The notes under the pieces were generated by a model. That model had not been told where the DNA came from. It worked only from the letters and a program-made list of their open reading frames with translations, and searched no databases. Made by a program: the position numbers and the translations under genes. From assembly GCA_035048815.1 (NCBI GenBank), contig JAUCBN010000042.1, positions 16,025,001 through 16,089,000 on the forward strand: a stretch of 64,000 nucleotides of DNA, in the 5' to 3' direction. Below are positions 59,226 through 64,000 of this stretch, in pieces. This DNA is from Abelmoschus esculentus (lineage: Eukaryota > Streptophyta > Magnoliopsida > Malvales > Malvaceae). The stretch's first letter is position 1. Each line of letters opens with the position of its first letter.

Positions 59226-59461
59226 CACGTGCGTTGAACACCGCTGAATACCACTAACGTTGAATATCGTTGAACATTATTAAATTAATTAATAAAGATT
59301 TAAAATTTTAAGGACTCAACATGCAATTAGTAATTATATGTTAAGTTTATCATTTTTATATTAATTATATGTTAAGTCCTTGAAATTTTTAATCTTTATT
59401 AATTAATTTAATGGTGTTCAGCGATATTCAATATCAATGATGTTCAACGGTATTCGACGCC
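59226..59461. repeat. Inverted-repeat (MITE-like) element
   Basis: The left arm (GCGTTGAACACCGCTGAATA...TTAAATTAATTAATAAAG...AAGGACT) is mirrored by 59352-59461 in reverse complement (GCGTCGAATACCGTTGAACA...TTAAATTAATTAATAAAG...AAGGACT). The two arms nearly meet, leaving a tiny loop. I cannot find a convincing target duplication. Confidence 0.75.
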
Positions 59462-61246
59462 CGTAGTAAAATTTTCTTGTTTTCATTCGATCCCACGAAG
59501 CTCGATACTTTTGTTGTTTTGAGTGGTTGTTTCACACCTTTTTGTTCACTACACAGATTTGTAATACAATTTGTGTTTTCTTCCGGCATACAAATAAAGG
59601 AATGAAATTGGAGAGTCCATTATAATTCATTATTGTTTTTAATAAAACTTTTATTTGACTTAGTTGATTAATATGTTTAGTTATATATAACTAAATGAAT
59701 CACTTTTAATGCACCTACTTATGATACTAATCACATTGACCATTAACAAAATATAATATTATGTGTTTAAATATTATCATGTTTATTTAATGCATGTATT
59801 TTTTGTGTATAATTTATAGATGAGAATGTCATAATTTACATTTTACTCCTCATGGAAATTTGAACCATTTTTATTCCTGTTTTTAATTGAATTAAGAAGT
59901 GGAGTCTTTATTTGTATGCATCCTGCAGGGCCAGGGTATACTATTCCCAGTAGGCCACACACTCTGCAGTCTGCTGTGCTCAGCTCCACTCTTGCCCTGA
60001 CCTTATACTACTATGAAAAATAACATTTACTTTCATTTAGAGTCTGACAATCCCTTCCTTATTTTTGTGTCCTTGGAGAAAACAACTGCCCCAGTCCTTT
60101 AATGTTTGTGTAAGACATGTTCAGACTCCAAGAGAGATTATTTTCCACAACAAAATTGGATCCAATTGTTTTATTCACACGCACTACCATGTCTGTTTTG
60201 TAGCACCAAAACCAATAGCCAATAGCCATTGTTTTATAGGAAGGGGAATGGAATCCAAGGGTAAGAAACAGATGGTATAGAGTTAATAAAAATATGATAT
60301 ATCATGACATCAGATTTCTATATATCATTTTATTTGTTTATATAATTAAGCAATTATCAATTAATTTTATCAAATATTTTTATATAATAAACTAATATAA
60401 TTCGCTAATCAACTAATATAATCCGTTATCTATTAATTATAAAATAAAATCAAATAGGTTAATGCTTTCCTCTTACGTCCCAATTTAAACTCGTTAAGGG
60501 GCGTATTTAAAAATATACGTCAAATTTTAAATATTATATATCTAACCTCCAAACAACTTAAGTGTTACGTGTTAAGAAAGAAATACCCATACATTTCAAT
60601 GATTAATTATATTTCTTAATATGACATGTCCCAAAAACTGTATCTGCAATTTTTGCATGTGTGTTTTAAAAAATTAATAACTACACTTTAAATAGAATCC
60701 ACGCGGACATTAATGTTCCAGTAGATGGTTACACTTCACTTAAAAAAATAAAAAAAAAAATAAATTGAATTAACAGAACAGGTTAATGATTCAATTAAAA
60801 TGTACTTGAAATATATCTTACGTAAAGTCTAATGCACCATTAAATGCTAAAATACATGATTTAGACTAGTAAAAAGATCTAATTGGGTCTAGATAATAAT
60901 TATAAGACTCAATTCAACTGTATTAAAGTTTAGTCCCATTGGACATTATAACCTAAATGAAAAATCGGTTATGTGAGGAAATTACATTTTTAATGAAAAT
61001 ATATTAAAATTCAATAAATAATTTTAGTAAAAAATGATAATTACTTTAAAAATTTATGTTTAATTATAATATTTATAAAATTTAAATATTACTAAAAATA
61101 TATAAATAAATAGTATTATATTATAATATTTGAAAATTATAATTTGATCATTTCATCGCTGTCTATTTTTTTTTACCTAAATTACCTGCGACGACGGATG
61201 TTCAGATTTACACGCAACTACAATAACTAAAGGCTGACTTGAATCG

Positions 61247-61542
61247 GTCAAAATTTATTATTAGTCCCTATACTTTAAGTAAGTTGCAATTTAAGTTTTA
61301 TATTTTAATTTGGCATTTTTAATCTTTATACTTTTTTAAATATTAAAAATTAATATTATTTTTGTTTCCTAAAGTATCTACTCAAGTGATTCCAGTGAAG
61401 GATCTATCTTTTTGGATGCAATATTAAATCTGTTAAGTTCTTTTATTTAGTTTATGTTTTGCACATAAACTGAAACCAAATTAAAATATAAGAACTCAAT
61501 TCACATATTTGGTATAGTGTAGGGACTAATAACAAATTTTGA
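61247..61542. repeat. Inverted-end element of about 300 bp (MITE-like)
   Basis: It begins GTCAAAATTTATTATTAGTC and ends with the reverse complement of GTCAAAATTTGTTATTAGTC. Inner arms share TTATATTTTAATTTGG. Internal sequence is unrelated, and no clear target duplication is seen. Confidence 0.7.
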
Positions 61543-61835
61543 CATCTTAAAGCCTTGTTTCTAATGGGGCAAGAAAGTAATATAACCCATTAACGGATAA
61601 AGAACACAGATCAACGGGCAGAGTCCGTGTCGGAGCCTTCATCTTTTCGCTCAGACTCCGAGTCCAAGTTAGGGTTTTCAATTTCCCCCTTTTAGAATCC
61701 TCAAATTTTGAATCAAACAAGAATTCAGGGATGATCTTCCGCTTGTTTTGATTTTTTCTTAGGAAAATTTAACTTTGGAAGTGGAAAAAAATTATGCTGA
61801 TTGTCTTCAAAGTGGAAGGAAAAGTGTAGTAGCTG

Positions 61836-64000
61836 ATGAAAATTACAGATTATTTACTGAGCTATTCGCCTCCTCTTTGGGCTACTTCGATAGCTGGAGT
61901 GCTTTTAGTCGTAACTCTTTCGCTTTCAGTATATCTTATCTTTGAGCACCTCGCTTCTTACAAAAATCCCGAGGTAAGATTTTTATTTTTGTTTAGTAAG
62001 AGACTTCAGGCCTTTTTAGCTTGTTTAAGATTTTTTTAACTTCTCTTTTTGTTTTTGGACCGGCAGGAGCAAAAGTTTTTGATCGGAGTTATTCTGATGG
62101 TCCCTTGTTATTCCGTAGAATCAGTAAGTTTTTTTTATCGGAGTTTCTTTAATCAGAAAGCTTGATTGTTTTATTTGGTTCAGATTTCAGATCTTGCAAA
62201 ACCTGGTTTTTGACATTAACTTTTACGTTGTTCAATGGAAGTAAGTGTTCTTGATCAGCATATATCTTGAGGCCGGATGAACTAAGCAATGCTCGAAAGT
62301 CAAAACTGTTGTCTGAATATCATGGAATACTAGCATAGAAGTTTATGATAAATGCTGGAAAAATTTGCTTCTAAAGGTGCTTGCTGTGGGAAATTTCTGT
62401 AGGTAGACTTCTTAAAATGAAATATCATGCTTGGCTTTTGAAAATTGTAAGTAAAACTTTTGGTGTTGGAGATTTTGAGTTGAGATTGCTGGATTTATAT
62501 AACGAAATCATGTAATAGGCTTGCATTAAATGTGTGATAGTTGATTTTTATTTAATTCTAAGTAATGCCTTAATATGAAAGTTTCATTATTCAGCTTTGG
62601 ATAAAATTTAAATTTGGCGTGCCTTCGAGTCTGGGACTTTTAGCATTTTAAGTGTAACTTCCGCACTGTATTCTACATTCTTTTGCAGGATGTATCTTGT
62701 GAAATATATGTTAGTCTGTCTTTCTAACCCAGATTTCTTTAACAGTTTGTATCACTGGTGAATCCATCAATTAGTGTTGATTGTTCGATACTGCGTGATT
62801 GCTATGAATCATTTGCCATGTATTGCTTTGGAAGATACCTTGTTGCTTGCTTAGGTATGTCCACTTCAAGAGCCTTGAAGTTCAAATAAAGAATTTCTTT
62901 TTATTGATTCTGAATATCCCTCGCTCCATTGGATTACAGTTTCTATAGTGGCATCTTCTTTGTTGTTTGATAGATCATTGTAACTGAATTTTGTATCCCA
63001 TATATTGCTTCAACGTCTTTAGGGGTCTTTTTACCTTTTGTTTTTCATTCTGTTTAAGAATGTATAAATTTATCTGATCTGTTGATGACTCATAAAAATC
63101 ATACTGACATGCACACACCAAGTAAAAAGGATTTTCACTAAAGAGGTAATAAAGGAGATTGGAGTACAGCACTAGTTTTTGTGCTTGACAACCTGGTTAA
63201 GTGTTCCATTTTGTGGATCTCTTCTCCTTTATAGTGGTCTTTGTTTTTCAAAGTTGAGCTGCTGTTTATTTTATGGCTGATATTGAGAAATTTTCTTTTC
63301 TTTATTGCAATCTTTCTTCCAACTTCTTTTAAGGCGGCGAAGAGAGGACTATTCAGTTCATGGAAAGACTAGGCTATGCAAGTTCTTTAGCTCCACTATT
63401 GGAACTTGATTGTGAAAAGGGAACCGTTAAGCACCCTTTTCCTATGAATTATATCCTAAAACCATGGAAACTTGGTCAATGGTTTTACCAGGTTGTCAAG
63501 TCCGGCATTGTCCAATATGTAGGTGCTCTTCAGCTTGTTGAAATGAATTATAAATTTTGCTTGTCATTGGTTCCTATTTTAACAAAGTTGTATGCTTTGT
63601 TGGCAGATGATAATCAAATTATTGACTGCGCTTTTAGCAGTAATTCTTGAAGCTTTTGGTGTATATTGTGAAGGAGAGTTCAAATGGGGATGTGGGTAAG
63701 ATGATCTTAATATAGAATGTTACTTAAAATTGTAAAGATTTTCTTCAAGTTATCAGTAGGAAGCCTTTCTCTAAGTTTGAAGAAAGTAGTTTTGAAATTG
63801 TGATTCATATTAATGCCTCTTAGTTCTTCACTAAGCAGCAAACTTAAAAAACCAGAAGATATGATTTCACTTGTGAGCACAACTGCTTGTTTAAAATATT
63901 CATTAGTGAAACAAGATTTTATAAATGACCCATTTGAAGAAATTTCTTATTATCTTGGCTTTGTTCCTGATTTTCAGGTACCCTTATATGGCTGTGGTTC
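61836..64000 (+). CDS. LAZ1/DUF300 (TMEM184-like) membrane protein, 5' part
   Basis: Multi-pass endomembrane protein of the LAZ1/OST-alpha-like family, which in Arabidopsis includes a tonoplast protein linked to hypersensitive cell death and brassinosteroid signalling (family knowledge). Six exons in frame: 61836-61973, 62067-62123, 62746-62854, 63334-63518, 63607-63695 and 63978 onward, running off the right edge after 200 complete codons. Visible are the first membrane helix (LWATSIAGVLLVVTLSLSVY), MVPCYSVESFVSL (a family-typical Pro-Cys turn), YESFAMYCFGRYLVACLGGE, the hydrophilic loop with KHPFPMNYILKPWKLG, and the helix KLLTALLAVILEAFGVY. The start is the first ATG in frame, after a CT-rich leader at about 61640-61835. 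A leader intron is possible (TTTTTCTTAG at about 61752-61761). No lesions. Confidence 0.9.

Larger units (their letters stand above)
58800..61640. other. Intergenic spacer with two fold-back elements
   Basis: No gene is supported. The short frame at 60065-60280 has no recognisable family. It contains the two inverted-repeat elements listed separately (59226-59461 and 61247-61542). A perfect short duplication, TTAATTGTTTGTGTTAACATTAAAC, occurs in part at about 58769-58795 and 58839-58863. Confidence 0.5.

Noticed and set aside
60065..60280. 71-codon plus-strand frame between the O-fucosyltransferase and LAZ1-like genes
   Set aside because: No recognisable family or exon partners.

Overview
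The window is nuclear DNA of a flowering plant, most likely a core eudicot. Genes carry many short GT-AG introns, spacers are very AT-rich, and LTR retrotransposons, fold-back elements and decayed gene copies fill the gaps. The gene families (PRONE-type RopGEF, NAC, LAZ1/DUF300, plant O-fucosyltransferase, GH19 chitinases with a hevein domain, CNL and LRR-RLK fragments) fit this. A Malvaceae/cotton-like genome is a guess only.

Layout. 1-3.1 kb: 5' half of a RopGEF1-like gene on the minus strand, running off the left edge. 6.0-7.4 kb: dead LRR receptor kinase of the non-RD type. 8.3-15.0 kb: a CC-NBS-LRR resistance gene broken twice, first by a 5.5-kb Ty3/gypsy element with a clean GTCCC target-site duplication, then cut off after the GLPL motif by a Ty1/copia-type element. 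15.0-28.7 kb: two related, coding-dead copia-type elements in direct orientation, with a pectinesterase pseudogene between them. 28.9-29.6 kb: a Mutator-like fold-back element with a 9-bp target duplication. 30.8-32.0 kb: intact three-exon NAC transcription factor. 32-38.4 kb: AT-rich DNA with a second fold-back, a TTA microsatellite, LTR-retrotransposon leader debris and a perfect 49-bp inverted repeat. 38.7-50.6 kb: tandem minus-strand array of GH19 chitinases, two intact (42757-44063 and 49397-50619), one pseudogene (41034-41984) and one C-terminal stub (38672-38818), with spacer DNA duplicated along with the genes. 46.6-47.1 and 53.4-53.9 kb: duplicated RNase H-like debris. 55.5-58.6 kb: intact ten-exon O-fucosyltransferase. 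61.8-64.0 kb: first six exons of a LAZ1/DUF300 membrane protein, running off the right edge.

There is no operon-like co-operation. The living genes are ordinary, largely independent single-copy genes plus the chitinase array. Most of the interest is in genome dynamics: nested and recombined retroelements that destroyed a resistance gene, a likely gene-conversion tract between two copia-type elements, microhomology deletions, and birth-and-death of chitinases. I found no clearly undescribed biological system. All exon boundaries are deduced from reading frame and GT-AG sites, and all identity counts were made by eye.
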